Positions 23,040-34,700 of a DNA stretch of 64,000 bases are shown here, one piece after another. Each line of letters begins with the position of its first letter. Position 1 is the first letter of the stretch. The stretch is from Pardosa pseudoannulata (Eukaryota > Arthropoda > Arachnida > Araneae > Lycosidae). Made by a program: the position numbers and the translations under genes. The notes below the pieces were generated by a model. The model did not search any database. It had not been told where the DNA came from and saw only the letters and a program-made list of their open reading frames with translations. Location of the stretch: NCBI GenBank assembly GCA_032207245.1, contig CM063506.1, positions 14,131,763 through 14,195,762 on the forward strand, given 5' to 3'.

Positions 23040-23104
<65 letters not shown>
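23006..23104. repeat. TG/TA microsatellite
   Basis: GTGTGT then long TA run. Confidence 0.95.
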
Positions 23105-23105
<1 letters not shown>

Positions 23106-23339
23106 TTATGACTATTTCAGTTTTAAGTTCACCTGCATTGGGAAAATGAATGATGGAATTTTGTAGCGAAATTTTTATCATTACCGCTTTAGTATTACCT
23201 TCATTAAAAAAAGAATGCAGTCGATTAAAAACCTTCCTTTTTGTAGAGAAATTGTAAAAAGATAAAATATAGGGCTGATGCATTCAGAAGCTGGGGCATT
23301 TGGCTTCTATGAATAGGTAGATTTCGGAACAGAGAAAAG

Positions 23340-23830
23340 AAGAAGAAAAAAGATTAACCCCCAACGAAAGAATTGTTTCCAGAAGACACATTCCACGTGG
23401 TAGAACTCAGCGATGCGTTGTAAGTATCTCGCACCGAATGGGTGTCGAACAAAACAGATCTAGAAACGATATTGCCGCCGCAAAAGAAAACAAAAGTCGC
23501 TGTCACAATGCGAACGTCTAAATTTTGCGGAACGTGATCGCCATGGGCTATGAACCGTATATGAACCGCACTTCGCCCGCGAGGAATCGATCCGAGGCAG
23601 AGATATTTTGTTTGGACAAAGGGCACCCTTTATATTTTAGAAAGAACAACCACACAGCCGGCCACGGTATGGGACGGAAATGCAAATGAGGTACGATCGC
23701 GAGATACCCGCGCATGGACCTGGAGGTTTCGGCTTGATGATGGGCATTTGTCTCTATCGTGCCCCTATGGAAAATTGTTGGGTACAACGCTGGCAGGAAA
23801 TAATTAAGTCGTTTCTCCAGCAAAAATGAT
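23340..23830 (-). other. GC-rich island, candidate promoter or LTR (minus strand)
   Basis: This CpG-rich block is read best on the minus strand. An octamer ATTTGCAT lies at 23676-23683, then a TATA-box-like ATATAAAGGG at 23627-23636. About 85 bases further on TGGCGATCACGTTCCGC starts at 23543, comparable in position to the TGG motifs of the 12.4- and 50.3-kb islands. Open frames of about 90 codons overlap on this strand but show no known domain. It could be a retroelement LTR plus primer-binding site or a host promoter. Confidence 0.35.
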
Positions 23831-24123
23831 TTCCGTTCGGAGACGCTTTTATGTGATCTGAATTTTTATGGATTTAGGAGCTGGCCGTCTGACATTTCTG
23901 ACAGTCAGAGCTCAACCCTATCAACAGGACCGCAAATCACAAGAATAACAGTTGCATGCGCAAGCATGTACGTGAGCTCGAGAGATACAGTATAACATTT
24001 AAGATATGGGGAAAATGATTTTTAATATATTCATCTGTAAACATATGTAGAAAATGTCACTTAAACCTGCAAAATTATTATTAGTAATTTCACTTTTGTC
24101 AATTATTTTTTTGCCCAATAGAT

Positions 24124-24604
24124 CAGTGATTCTCAAATTTTTCATCGGGGCACACAATACTGCCTTACACAATTTGAGAATCGTAGAAGTAGAAGATAGG
24201 TCATAGAGAGAGATAAATAGAAGGAAGATACTTAGCCCGTTTCGTCGTTGACGCAGAGTTGAAAGGAGATAACTTAAATTTTAACTTTTAAGTACCTGTA
24301 CTATCTTTTTAATAATTTCATTTTTAGCTGAATTTCTAGATTATTGCGTTGACCCCCTGTAATACTCTAGCTGTTTTATACAGTTTGAAAGCTGTAGATG
24401 TAGAGGATTGGTCTCACACAGATATAAGTAGAAGGTAAATTCCTAATCCATTTCGTCATTGGCTCAGTAGCAAAGCAAGACAACTTAAATTTTAGCTTTT
24501 AAATACCTTCTTTAAAAATTTCAATTTTTAGCCGAATTTTCTTGATTATTGCCGTGGCATACACTTGAAGCACCCAGTTCGAATTTTACCTAGTTTGATC
24601 GCGG
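24124..24604 (+). mobile_element. Candidate hAT-derived repeat with internal duplication
   Basis: The left edge CAGTGATTCTCAAATTTTTC looks like a common hAT terminus. Both flanks are CAATAGAT (24116-24123 and 24605-24612), an identical 8-bp duplication. Inside, a ~211-bp unit is repeated twice (AACTTAAATTTTA at 24271 and 24482; GATTATTGC.GTG at both unit ends). The right terminus does not mirror the left well, which keeps the call tentative. Confidence 0.5.
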
Positions 24605-24644
24605 CAATAGATCATACATAAATTCTGCAAGTATATATTGATAG

Positions 24645-24818
24645 TTTGGTTTGGAGCGCTACGGTCTACTGTTTTGCACACGACGGCTAATGAGACAAGG
24701 ACCTACTGTTTAAAGCCGATTCCGAACGGCTACGAACATCCATGCTATAGTGGGATTCGAACCCACGAACTCCGGTACCGACGATTAGCGCCCTAACCAA
24801 TCGACCAACGTTCGGCTG
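24645..24818 (-). mobile_element. SINE-A
   Basis: Minus-strand copy with an intact B box (GGGTTCGAATCCC) and head AGCCGAACGTTGGTCGATTG. The flanks TATATTGATAG and TATGTTGATGG (9 of 11 the same) are the probable target duplication. Confidence 0.9.
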
Positions 24819-25276
24819 TATGTTGATGGAAAGAAGTTTTTTTTTTTTTTTTTAAATCACTCAACGTGAGACAATTATGTCACAGTTAAAAAATTAGAGT
24901 AAAATTCCCAATGCTGTTTGTCTGAAAAGACTGATTGTACGTTTGATATCAGAAAGACAAGCAAATGATACTGATCGAAATTGTGAGGAAACATCAAGTT
25001 GTTGCTTTGGCCTTCTGTGAGATGCATGTGTGAATATATGGTCAGCAAAAAGATGTATCCGTGGAAAATAGATTTAAAAAATATATTTTTTATAAGCTAA
25101 AGTACCAAACGTTCACTGGGTAGAGATGGGTTTGATATTTTATTTACATAAAAAATCATTTTTTTAAATTTGGGTAAATGGTGCAAACAGTCAGGAGAGT
25201 AAATAAACAAAATTTCTGACTCTTGTGCAAGGCATGTATTTATAGGTATATATTATTTTATATATGTGTGTGTAAA
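24819..25276. other. AT-rich DNA, no feature seen
   Basis: T15 run near 24838; nothing else recognised. Confidence 0.5.
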
Positions 25277-25278
25277 GG

Positions 25279-25320
<42 letters not shown>

Positions 25321-25333
25321 ATGCGAGAGAGAA
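25277..25333. repeat. GA microsatellite
   Basis: Interrupted GAGAGA run. Confidence 0.95.
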
Positions 25334-26300
25334 TATCAAGACAATTATGTAATTCGAACGTCAAAAGTGAAACGTCGTTATTTTCAATTTTCAGCCTCCG
25401 TTGGAAACAGCGATGCATTGGTTTGACAGGATGCCAAGATATTTTCCTCCCATTAGATTTGTGAAATGATAATTAAGTGAGAATTCAAGGTGATGTCAAA
25501 TGTTTAGCCGAAAAACAGAAAAACCTTTGTATAATCCAGAATTGAAATTTTTTTAAAACTTTGAGTAAAGATGCTTAGTACATAGAAATGTTCAAGGAGG
25601 GGGGAATGTGTCGTTAGGAGGAAAAAATCCAGAAATTATTACAGGCCTAAGTCGAATTTTGATTGTTTTTCAATGATTCATAAAATAAAGTTATGGAAAT
25701 ATATTTATCTAATTACACACTTCGAGAGAGAAAATTCTGGATTTTTGAACAATACAAGATTGTGCTGAATAGAAGAATTACAAAACTTTGCAGGACAATT
25801 TAAAAATTTAGTTTATCAAAAGTTTCAAAAATCGACTTTTCAAAAAAAATTATCAAGAAATTATAAAAATTGCTAATTATTTATTTATTTTTTAAGTATA
25901 TCGTGCCGAAAAATAATCAGATTTTACTATTCAGTCCGTATTTTTAGTCGAACTGTTCTAAATCAAACAGAGGAAAATTTTAAAATGTCCGAAACACTCA
26001 GCAAACATTTTCGAGCTTACCGTTTAGCCGAGCGTTAGTGGAAACTACACTTTAAAGGTTGAAGAAATTAATGGTCTGAAGGTTTTAATCAGTATCTCCA
26101 TTATTTAAAGTCCCGAGGATATTTAAAATGGACAGTGGCTGTACTCTCGCCAAGAAGGTTTTTTTGAGCAACTATACAAGTTGCAGGACGTATATACAGA
26201 TGCTCTTCTTTATTATATAAATGTACAAAGTATGCAAAAATCTCAAAATTTTAATTCATTTTTTATGACATCAGATGTAGTGAATGTATTTTTTAATATG
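25334..26300. other. No feature seen
   Basis: No open frame, repeat edge or RNA structure recognised. Confidence 0.5.
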
Positions 26301-26432
26301 CATCGGAATATGACTCAGTAGGTAGGGCGCTGCCGTTGTTATAGGTTAAAATCTCACTACTGAAACATATATTCGCAGCTTTCAGAATCTGGTTTAAGCA
26401 ATAAATCTAATTGAACCTCGTGAAACACAGAA
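26301..26432 (+). mobile_element. Degenerate SINE-A
   Basis: CTCAGTAGGTAGGGCGCTGC, then TATTCGCAGCTTTCAGAATC, then GGTTTAAGCAATAAATCTAA follow the order of the SINE-A head and body with many changes. It is old and inactive. Confidence 0.55.
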
Positions 26433-27875
26433 CTCACAAATTAACTACTAATTAATACTATCATCATAATATGTACTCTTTCAAATAGTATTATAATTCA
26501 CAAGAGCATTTTACTTTGAATTTTATAATTTTATGCTGAAAATTGTGATATAAAAATCCTTTCAGATTTTTTTTTCAGGGATGCTGTAGCCTGTGCGCAT
26601 TACAATAAATCCATGAACTCTAGAAAATCTTTTCTCTGAAAAAATTCTGAAAGGTCTCTGGAAGAGTAGCTACTTGATCTTTCTATTCTTTGTTATGAAT
26701 GTAGCCCGGAGTGTTCTGAACATGAGACAGGCATTCCATCTTCTCATTATGCGTTCTCTGCAGGAAACCACAAATTTAAACCCCGAGTTTTGTATAATGT
26801 CATTTCGTTACAGAAATTGAATACAAATTATTTCAGAAAGAGTGTTCCAAGCGTGAAGGGGGCAAAAATCTAGTATAAAACAAACTTGTGCTATTCTGTT
26901 TGGTCTTCCATACAAAAAAAAAACCTTTGAGCTACGTACATTCAATCATCATGCTGCATCGTAATACCGTTGAAAATTGTCATTAATATAATACTTGAAG
27001 ATAAGTTTGCAAAGTGTACTTTAACCCTATTGCTTATTTATTAAAGAAAAATCAAAGTAAAAAAATATTTTACGAATTGGTATGCTTAAACTGGTACTCG
27101 AGATTAGGTAGAAAAAATAGTTTATTCAACATGATCCTATTAACCCTAGAACTCCATGTTTATGTCTCATGCACTTTAAGCAACTAATAATAATCTGAAA
27201 ATTAGAAACTGAATTTCTTAGAAACTGAAAATAACATATTTGAACAAAAAATCATTTTAACTTTATAGAATATGTAGTACAGATAAAGTATTCACCCAAA
27301 ATGTCTACTAAAAATTTAACTGATTCTCACGTTTTGGATTTTTCCGAATCCGAAAATAATATTTTTAGAAATACATCTCTGTGTGTGAATATGTGCCCGT
27401 GTTTGAACTCAATAGCTTAAATACATTAATTGAGGAACCAAATTTTCTATTAAAAGCAAAGCAGATTACAGCAAAATAGTTTTCGATTAACTTTTGACTT
27501 ACAAGCAGCAGCTTAACTGTAATTTTCTGTGATGGCGAAAGTAGCGAGAATTTTACATCTTGCTACTATTCGTAATATGTAATTTTATGTAGTCATTAGG
27601 TTTGTTGAATCCAGTAAAATACAACAAGTTATTTAATCTCAGTCTAATACCAGTATATTTAATATAAAAATATGAAAAGTAACTCCACACTTGCATTTCT
27701 TATTTATGTGTATACAAGGAAGTCGAGTGGAACTCCTAACATTTTCAATATTACTTGCCTTTCATTGTTTTAAAATTAATTTTTAAAAATCTATTTTGTG
27801 GATGTTACAACAGTAACAACGTAAGCGTTCGAAGATTAAATAAATTCAAAGGTAAAAGGGGTTGACTGTAATGAG
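26433..27875. other. No feature seen
   Basis: Mixed AT-rich sequence; I looked for exons with splice signals and found none that I would support. Confidence 0.5.
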
Positions 27876-28606
27876 TTGAGATGGAGGCTGTTACGTGATC
27901 TGTACATGGACGATCTAATCAACGGTGCTGAAACTGTTAAAGATTCAGCATTTATTTCTTTCGACTCCACTAAAATCGTGAAAGATATAAGCATGAACTT
28001 ACGTCAGTGAGTTATCAATTCCATATAATAGCGTGAAATTTGGAACTTTTAAAGACTTGAATGTCACAACACCCCTAATGAAAGAGATGTACCATTAAAG
28101 GTGCTTGGACTGGTTTTGGACAATGATCAGGATATCTTAAAGTTTCGTTGAATAACCTTGAACAAGGCAAAGGAACTTTTCCTACTAAAAGAACGACCCT
28201 GAGTATATGCGGTATGATCTTCGATCCACTGGGCCTTTTAGTTCCTTTTACCATAAAAAGGAAACTTATGATACAGGAACTATGGAAAAAAGGAATTTCT
28301 TGGGATGAACCTCTTTCACAAGAGTTCAGTGAAAAATTATAAGAACTGGTCTCTGAAGTTTATTACATCCAAAGTGTTACGATTCCAAGACAGTACCTTC
28401 AGGGAATGATATCCGAAGTAGTGTTACATTTATTCTCGGATGCGATCCCAAAGGTATACGGAGCTGTGGCTTATTTTAGATCAAAATATGGATATAGAAA
28501 AGTTTATACAGAGGCTAACGAAATCTTAGTTGCAGTCGCTTTCCGTCATTATTTAACTTAAGTTTTCGAAAGGAGATAGTCTTAAACCGAGGTCTGTTAA
28601 GACAAG
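27876..28606 (+). pseudogene. BEL/Pao retrotransposon pol fragment
   Basis: Several pieces in different frames follow the order of a BEL/Pao polyprotein. LYMDDLI (27900-27920) is the reverse transcriptase active-site box with its two Asp residues. VLGLVLDND lies at about 28102. The strongest piece is FDPLGLLVPFTIKRKL (about 28221-28268), leading to QELWKKGISWDEPL, which is the conserved connection between reverse transcriptase and RNase H in this superfamily. LHLFSDAIPKVYGAV (about 28430-28475) fits the start of RNase H. Stops and frameshifts break it repeatedly, so it is dead. The 5' end, LTRs and protease are not visible. A hAT element interrupts it at 28615. Confidence 0.88.
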
Positions 28607-28614
28607 CCATTGAC

Positions 28615-29267
28615 CAGGGCCGTAACTATTGAATGGCAAAGGTGGCATTTGCCACGGGCGCATTAGTCATAGGGACGCCGCCCCGTGAGGAAAATGGGGT
28701 CTGAAAGAGGACGATTGAGTAAAAATAAGGAAAAGTCAAAAAGTAATTTTTCCATTATAAAATCCAATGTGTTTAAAAATTATTTTTTTTTATAAATTTT
28801 CTTATTTTTTTTTAATTCTTCTATAGACTAAACTTGTTATAGACTCTTACAATATGTTTAAAAAACAATCCTAATGTGTTTTAATATAAAACTTGGTTTT
28901 CGTTTTAAATTTTAAATTTATTAATATTATTAAAACTAAATTTAAATTTAAAAACTTGCCAATTTTTTATGAAAACTCAACTTCTAAATAAATTTATATT
29001 TCAGTCAAAAAACTATTCAGTTTATCAGGAAAATAACACCTTCTAAGTGTTCAAAAATATTTTTAAGTATGAATATGGTAAAAATAGAAGAAAAAGTTAA
29101 AAATTAATATGCAAGGAGCATTTTTAAAAATTCACAAAATATTTTGGAGTTTATTCTGAATATATGATATAAAAGAAAACATGTTTATATATTTTCTCAC
29201 TCTATTTGGTGGTAGGGGTGCAGACCAGTTTTTTTCCACTGGCGCTAAAGGACCTAGTTAGGACCTG
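28615..29267. mobile_element. hAT-type non-autonomous element inside BEL/Pao
   Basis: The termini CAGGGCCGTAACTA and, on the other end, CAGGTCCTAACTAGG are inverted repeats. The 8-bp duplication CCATTGAC is perfect (28607-28614 and 29268-29275). Length 653 bp, AT-rich inside, no transposase. It is the same family as 32101-32935 (shared GTGAGGAAAATG, ATAAGGAAA and GCAGACCAGTTTTTT blocks). Confidence 0.92.
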
Positions 29268-29400
29268 CCATTGACGAAATATCCATCTTCGATACGATGC
29301 CTCTTGAAACAAGTAACGCTTCGGATATCCTGGTTACTGAAGCACTCGTCATACGATCATCACCTATTTGTCAAATTTTGATTTCACTTAGTTCAAAATA
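29268..29400 (+). pseudogene. BEL/Pao continuation after the hAT element
   Basis: After the duplicated CCATTGAC the reading frame that precedes the insertion seems to continue as an open stretch (I-F-D-T-M-P-L-E-T, then D-I-L-V-T-E-A-L). Its domain is not recognised; the link to BEL/Pao is inferred from position. Confidence 0.4.
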
Positions 29401-29769
29401 GCACAGAACTAATGCGCTCATAATAACACAGAGCACTATTCTAACAATAAGTGACACTTGCAACGTATTCAGTAGATTGTACAGGTGACGTTAATGAGCA
29501 AATAAAAGAGAGCAACCTATACGATTAGCCAGAATCAACATTTACGTTCAAGCATGTATTTCACTAGGTGTTTCCCTATCTAAACTCCTGTTTATGCATT
29601 TTTTTTTATTAATGCACTTAAAATGGTTTGGATCTATATCTCCCGAAAAAGGAATTAGTAGTACATTCCTCAGGCATTTACGGAGAGCATTCATTTAACA
29701 TTAACTTTTAAAATAACCCTTTATGTTTGTATACAAGTAGTTTTTTAGTATAAACACGCATATATAAAT
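29401..29769. other. No feature seen
   Basis: Nothing recognised. Confidence 0.4.
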
Positions 29770-29827
29770 TTAAACACACACATATGTATATATGCATACA
29801 TGTACATACACATGCACATACATATAT

Positions 29828-29917
<90 letters not shown>
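29770..29917. repeat. CA/TA/TG compound microsatellite
   Basis: CACACA, then TATATA, then TGTGTG in sequence, a near-palindromic compound array directly joined to repeat S. Confidence 0.95.
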
Positions 29918-29922
<5 letters not shown>

Positions 29923-30300
29923 GGGCGAGACTCATTCAAAATCACAACACAGTTTATTTCTGGTGAGATACATGAAATCTATACAGCAGTCAAGCACTTT
30001 TACAACATCGTACACATAGACAATGTGATTCAGCACATACGCATTTCAAGTAGGGATTCCTCAGTTAAAAAGACTACGAATAAACCCTAAGCACAATTGA
30101 TCATGTGATAAAAAATACCCATGTTTAAAGAAAACGCGCTAATTATTGACTAAACTTGTACAGACAGAGGCTGAATTAGGTCTATAGTGTGTCTGGAGGG
30201 AAAAAATCAGAATTATAGCGCAAACCCCGAATGAACAAAAGTTAAACTAATATTAAATTAATATTCAAATACGTAAATAAGGGATTTTAATATTACGTGT
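29918..30300 (+). repeat. Dispersed repeat S, copy 2
   Basis: Homologous over its length to 10840-11220, starting at the same base AATATGGGCGAGACTCATTC and joined to a microsatellite on its left in the same way. Ends near GGGATTTTAATATTAC. Confidence 0.8.
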
Positions 30301-30349
30301 ATATAATATGTAACAACTATTTCCTCTGGTCACAATAATTATGTAGCCC

Positions 30350-30855
30350 CCTTTTTGCTTACCCGGGCTACTGAGTAAGGAGAAACCTAAATCAGCTAAC
30401 AGTAATAACGAACGATGTAGTCTGGCCCATTAAAGAGGACGGCAGAAATTTAATTAAAACTTTATTTATTTCAGAGCTGCTAAAACGGACATATTCACTA
30501 GTCAAATACAGACAAGAGAACGACACAAAAATCACTCTGCTCGAACAGAGATGCACCCAAGAGCGAAGACAGAAATAATTTTCCCAAGGTACAAGAAACT
30601 TAGTCAGCAAATTAAGTGTTAAGATCAGGAAAAAAACTCTGAGCCATTTGCCGGCAACAGCTGGAAAACGTGTTGAATAGACAGAAAATTTACATCTATA
30701 GGATAGAAGGCTTTGGGAATTGTATCACAAGAATTTCAAGTCGAAGACACTCCTTTGATTAAGACATTTAGATGCCCGGAAAAAGATTTTCAGGAATTAG
30801 AATGGAAGAGAGGAGGTTTTAAAGGAAATATTAAAGTTAAATTATTTTGATATAT
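30350..30855 (-). repeat. Dispersed repeat R, copy 2 (uninterrupted)
   Basis: The reverse complement aligns with 57262-57640 and then with 58290-58415, so this copy represents the family without the insertion found there. Its left end (in its own orientation) abuts the microsatellite at 30851. No coding frame. Confidence 0.75.
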
Positions 30856-30865
30856 TACACACACA

Positions 30866-30948
<83 letters not shown>

Positions 30949-31012
30949 GTATATATATGCATGTATAGATATATATATATATGTTTATATATGTATATAT
31001 ATATGCATGTAT

Positions 31013-31053
<41 letters not shown>

Positions 31054-31060
31054 CATACAT
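30851..31060. repeat. CA/TA/TATG microsatellite
   Basis: Long TA tracts with TATATGTATATATATGCATGTATAGA-like higher-order motifs repeated twice (around 30943-30972 and 30985-31016). Confidence 0.95.
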
Positions 31061-32021
31061 ACAAATTTTTATAAATCTTCAAAACGTTGATACATTTCTT
31101 ATTCAAACTATAAGTCGTTTGACATCTTTTAGATACTCAAATGGGTTCTGAAAAGTACTGACATGTATAAGTCAAAGTTTCGGAAGGATTTTCGTAAGCT
31201 ACTTTTGCCAGATGAAAACATATTTTGACTTAAAGCTTCGGGGATAGACGAAGAGGCCAGAGCGAAGCGCAATGGTTGTTATACTTCCAGTAAAACGCTG
31301 CGTAGAGAACCGGATTCGGGAAACAGATCGAGAACATTTCGGCCAATTATTTTTTCAAAACTCTGACAAGGCAGTTTTCAAAATATTGATGTTTCCATTT
31401 TGAGTTCAATATACGAATATTATATAAAGATATTTTTCCGAGGAACATGAAATTTCTTGACATATTTAAAATGAAATATGACATTTGTAAAAAGTGTTCC
31501 AAAACACTTGTAATCTTTTTCAAGAAATATATTTTGAATAAAATTCCAGGTGTTTTTGAATATTAGTAATTTTATGCATGCATCTTGCATTTCAAATCAT
31601 TGTTTCATGATACATCACATTTTATACTCAGATACTAAAAGCTAAAAATAAATATTGTAATATGTTAATTAGATATAAATGTATTTAATTTTGATTGAAA
31701 AAAGGAAAACGTTTTTTAGAAGTATATTCGTCTGCTCAGGTTAGCCGGAAAAATAATCTAGTCTTTAATGTTGCTCAGTCTTCATAAAAGACTTACTATT
31801 TAATTTTAATTATTTACTAATTCATAATAAATGTTTTATTTTTATTTTGTGTAGTATCTGTCCTAACGGTTTTTCTATTTCAACAGATGGCATCACCATG
31901 CAACAGTTTTTATTGTTTTGTTGGGTTTTAGTATTCAAGCCTAAGGTAAAATGGCTGTTAGCTAGTTATTCGGGTGTGTGTAATTCTATACATTTTTTCC
32001 TGTATTCTGTTCATATTCAGC
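31061..32021. other. No feature seen
   Basis: A slightly GC-richer patch at 31240-31345, otherwise nothing recognised. Confidence 0.5.
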
Positions 32022-33155
32022 GGTAAACATGTGTTTAAAGCCTGATTCACAGTTCTAAATTCATTTTGTGTACCTTCTATTCATCAGGATGTGTTTCATC
32101 CAGGGACGTAACTAGGGCGTGGCAAAAGTGGTATTTGCCATGGGCATATCAATCATAGGAGTGCGCCCGTGAGGAAAATGAGTTCCGAAAGAGGACAATT
32201 CACCTCAAGTAGAAATAAGGAAAGGTTGAAAAAAAACTTTTTTATTATAAAATCCAAAGTGTATTGAAATTATTTTTTTATGAATTTTATTACTTTTTAA
32301 AATGCTTCTAGAGACTAAACCTACTATAGATTTTTACAAAATATTTACCAAACACTCGTAATATGCGTTAACATGATTATTGGTATTCGTTTTAAATTTT
32401 ACGTTTAATAAAGTTATTAAAACTAAATTTATATTTAGAAATTTGCCAATTTTTTAAAATTATTTTTTTTATAAATTCTCATTTTTTTAAATAGTTCTAG
32501 AGACTAAACTTGTTATAGATTCTTACAACAAATTTACCTAACACTCCTAATATGCCTTAATATGCTCCGAGCACAAGTTTTAAATTTTGAATTTATTAAA
32601 GTTATTAAAACTAAATTTTTATCTATAAATTAGACAATTTTTTATGAAAATTCAAAGTACAAATAAAACTATTCCAATTAAATAAACTTTTCAATTTATC
32701 AGAAAAGTAATACCCTCAGAGTGTTCTAAAATATTTTAAATATTTATAATGTAAAAATAGAAAAAAAATAATAATTAATATACTACTAACACTTTAAGGA
32801 TTAATAATACATTTGAGTTCATTTTGAATACATGATATAGAAAAAATATAACTGTTTACATATTTTCTCATATAGGTAGTTGGGACGCAGACCAGTTTTT
32901 TGCCACGGGTGCTAAAGGACCAGGTTACGGGCCTGGACTCATCATTAAAGACGGTTTTATTCGACAATAGACTTCTGTTTCGATTCATGAACGCAGTTTC
33001 TACAGATCTTGCATGTTAAATTCAAAACGATAAAAAAAGGTAAACGATTACCTGATTCAGTTATTGATTATTCATTACTATTGACCATTTATAAAAATTA
33101 ATTGGTGTAAAAGAAGACCAAAATTCAAGATTCATGGTTATTCGAAGTAAAATTC
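32022..33155 (+). repeat. Repeat A-B, split by a hAT element
   Basis: Block A (32022-32100 joined to 32944-33040) is also present, inverted, at 33643-33845. Block B (33040-33155, AAAGAAGACCAAAATTCAAG) is also present, in direct orientation, at 33865-33982. The hAT element at 32101-32935 interrupts A. Confidence 0.8.
32101..32935. mobile_element. hAT-type non-autonomous element, second family member
   Basis: The termini CAGGGACGTAACTAGG and, on the other end, CAGGCCCGTAACCTGG mirror each other. Flanks GTTTCATC and GACTCATC (6 of 8 the same) are the target duplication. The inverted copy of the host repeat at 33643-33845 shows GTTTCATC only once with no element. Same family as 28615-29267; the centre here contains a partial internal duplication of the AT-rich core (ACTAAACTTGTTATAGATTC and its neighbour). 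Confidence 0.9.
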
Positions 33156-33160
33156 TTTCG

Positions 33161-33642
33161 GGTTGACTTAAGAATTGGGTTCCCCCGCCAACTTGTATGG
33201 TCGCCTAATATTTTCTCTTGATCTCACCGTGTCCAAGCAATATGTATGTATATTTTCATTTATATGATATTTGCATCCAACTCTCCTTGTGTAACTCTTT
33301 TCTTATATATTAAAAGTGTGCAATGCTTAAAAAAATTAGATATAACAAACCATTAGTGGTTCACTATGGCTGATTTTTAATAATTTGGAGCTGTTGCTTT
33401 TGTAAACTGTTAATGGATTAATTGCCCATAAATATAAATGCCCGGTTTTCAAGTCGTTTTCTTTATTAAGTAAGAGTATATAACTACATTAAGATGGCGC
33501 ACTGTGTATTAATTAAAGTTGCCAGAAAAAGCAAGAAATACAATGTTTGGATGAATTGCCTTTGTGTTTTAGTAAATATCGCAAATATTTTCACCAAATT
33601 TGAAAAGGGGAAGGGGAAAAGGGATCAATTCTTAAGCAGTCC
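33161..33642. mobile_element. Small element with inverted termini (family of 59037-59712)
   Basis: The left end GGGTTGACTTAAGAATTGGG and the right end, reverse complemented, GGGACTGCTTAAGAATTGAT match each other and the termini at 59037 and 59712. The flanks are poorly matched (5 of 8). It contains an ATG-initiated 68-codon frame (33494-33700) that runs out of the element's right end and has no known motif, so I do not call it a gene. The copy of block B at 33865-33982 continues uninterrupted where this element starts. Confidence 0.65.
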
Positions 33643-33985
33643 CTTGCTTACCTTTCTTAAACCTTTTGAATTTGATATGCAGGATCTGTCGAAACCGTAA
33701 TCATGAATCAAAACAGAAGCCTTTTGTCGAATAAAACTATCTTTAATGATGAAACACATCACTATGAATTGAAGTTACACAAAATGAATTTAGAATTGTG
33801 AATCAGGTTTTAAACACATTTTAACCGCCTAATGTGGGACTACATAAGGTTTAAAAAGGTAAGCAATTACGTGATTCAGTTATTAATTAATCATTATTGT
33901 TGAACATTTATAAAAATTAATTGGCTTAAAAGAAGACCAAAATTCAAGATTCATCGTTATTCGAAGTAAAATTCTTTCTTTTCAA
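33643..33985. repeat. Inverted block A and direct block B
   Basis: Block A is inverted relative to 32022-33040 and lies between two inverted copies of AGGTTTAA.AAAGGTAAGCAA (33643-33662 and 33849-33870). Block B follows in direct orientation. This arrangement suggests an inversion of A between the short inverted repeats. Confidence 0.75.
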
Positions 33986-34194
33986 TACAAATATATTTCT
34001 TAGTGGATAACAAAAAAAGTTTTATCATAATGAAAATAGAAAAAAGTATGATATTTTTTTGTTTTAAAATGGATATAACTTACAAATGATACTACTTTAT
34101 AATTGCTTACTAGTGTGCCATATTTATTTCAATTGAAGATAATCTTTGGGTGGGAAAACCAAATAAGTGAGAAGGGTAACTAAGCTTAACAATA

Positions 34195-34330
34195 GAGTAA
34201 TTTCCCCGGTTTCATCACTACAGTCGTTCTGCCAACATGCGGTTGACCGATTGCAAATGATGTGTTTGTCAACCTGTCCTGTTCATAATGGTGTGGTTCC
34301 GCCTTATTTTGTTCAACTGCTTTTGTTAAG
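34195..34330 (+). repeat. Dispersed repeat, inverted relative to 3096-3229
   Basis: See 3096-3229. The open stretch 34167-34370 lies over this repeat and is non-ATG and motif-free; it is not called. Confidence 0.7.
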
Positions 34331-34380
34331 ATGGGTCCTGCCATATTGGATTTGTCTCGCTTGGTGTTAACATATGGGGA

Positions 34381-34692
34381 AAATATAATTATCTCTGGTC
34401 AACTCACGTTTTAAGAGATTCTTTTTAATCATACTACAAGAAGACAATCTTCCCTTTAAAAAATATTGAAAAAAATATATTTAGTTTGGAATTATTAGTG
34501 AGAAATTTTGGTATATTCTTTTTCAAATGTAAATAAGAAAATTTAGCAGGCATAAAGGAAAAAAATAGAAAAGATAACATCCTAAACAATTTGCTATTCT
34601 GTCCCGCTGTGCATTTTTATTTTTTAAAGAAATTCTTAAAATCTTAGCAGCTAGAGAAAATTACAGTTTTCTCACAGATTAACAGAAAGTGG
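34381..34692 (+). repeat. Dispersed repeat T, copy 1 (interrupted at its 3' end)
   Basis: Blocks CTCACGTTTTAAGA, GAGAAATTTTGGTA and CAATTTGCTATTCTGTC align with 40071-40420. The repeat is broken at 34700 by the hAT element and resumes at 35435 (ATCCAACATCGCCAG versus ATTCAATATGGCAGG). Confidence 0.8.
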
Positions 34693-34700
34693 GATAAATC

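Noticed and set aside
30842..31106. Frames rich in Tyr-Ile, His-Thr or Cys-Val (also near 11176, 23040, 29708, 42096, 61150)
   Set aside because: They are translations of TA, CA and TG microsatellites and have no coding meaning.
33494..33700. ATG-started 68-codon frame with a good start context (AAGATGGCG)
   Set aside because: It runs across the end of a MITE-like element into an inverted repeat and shows no domain; likely chance.
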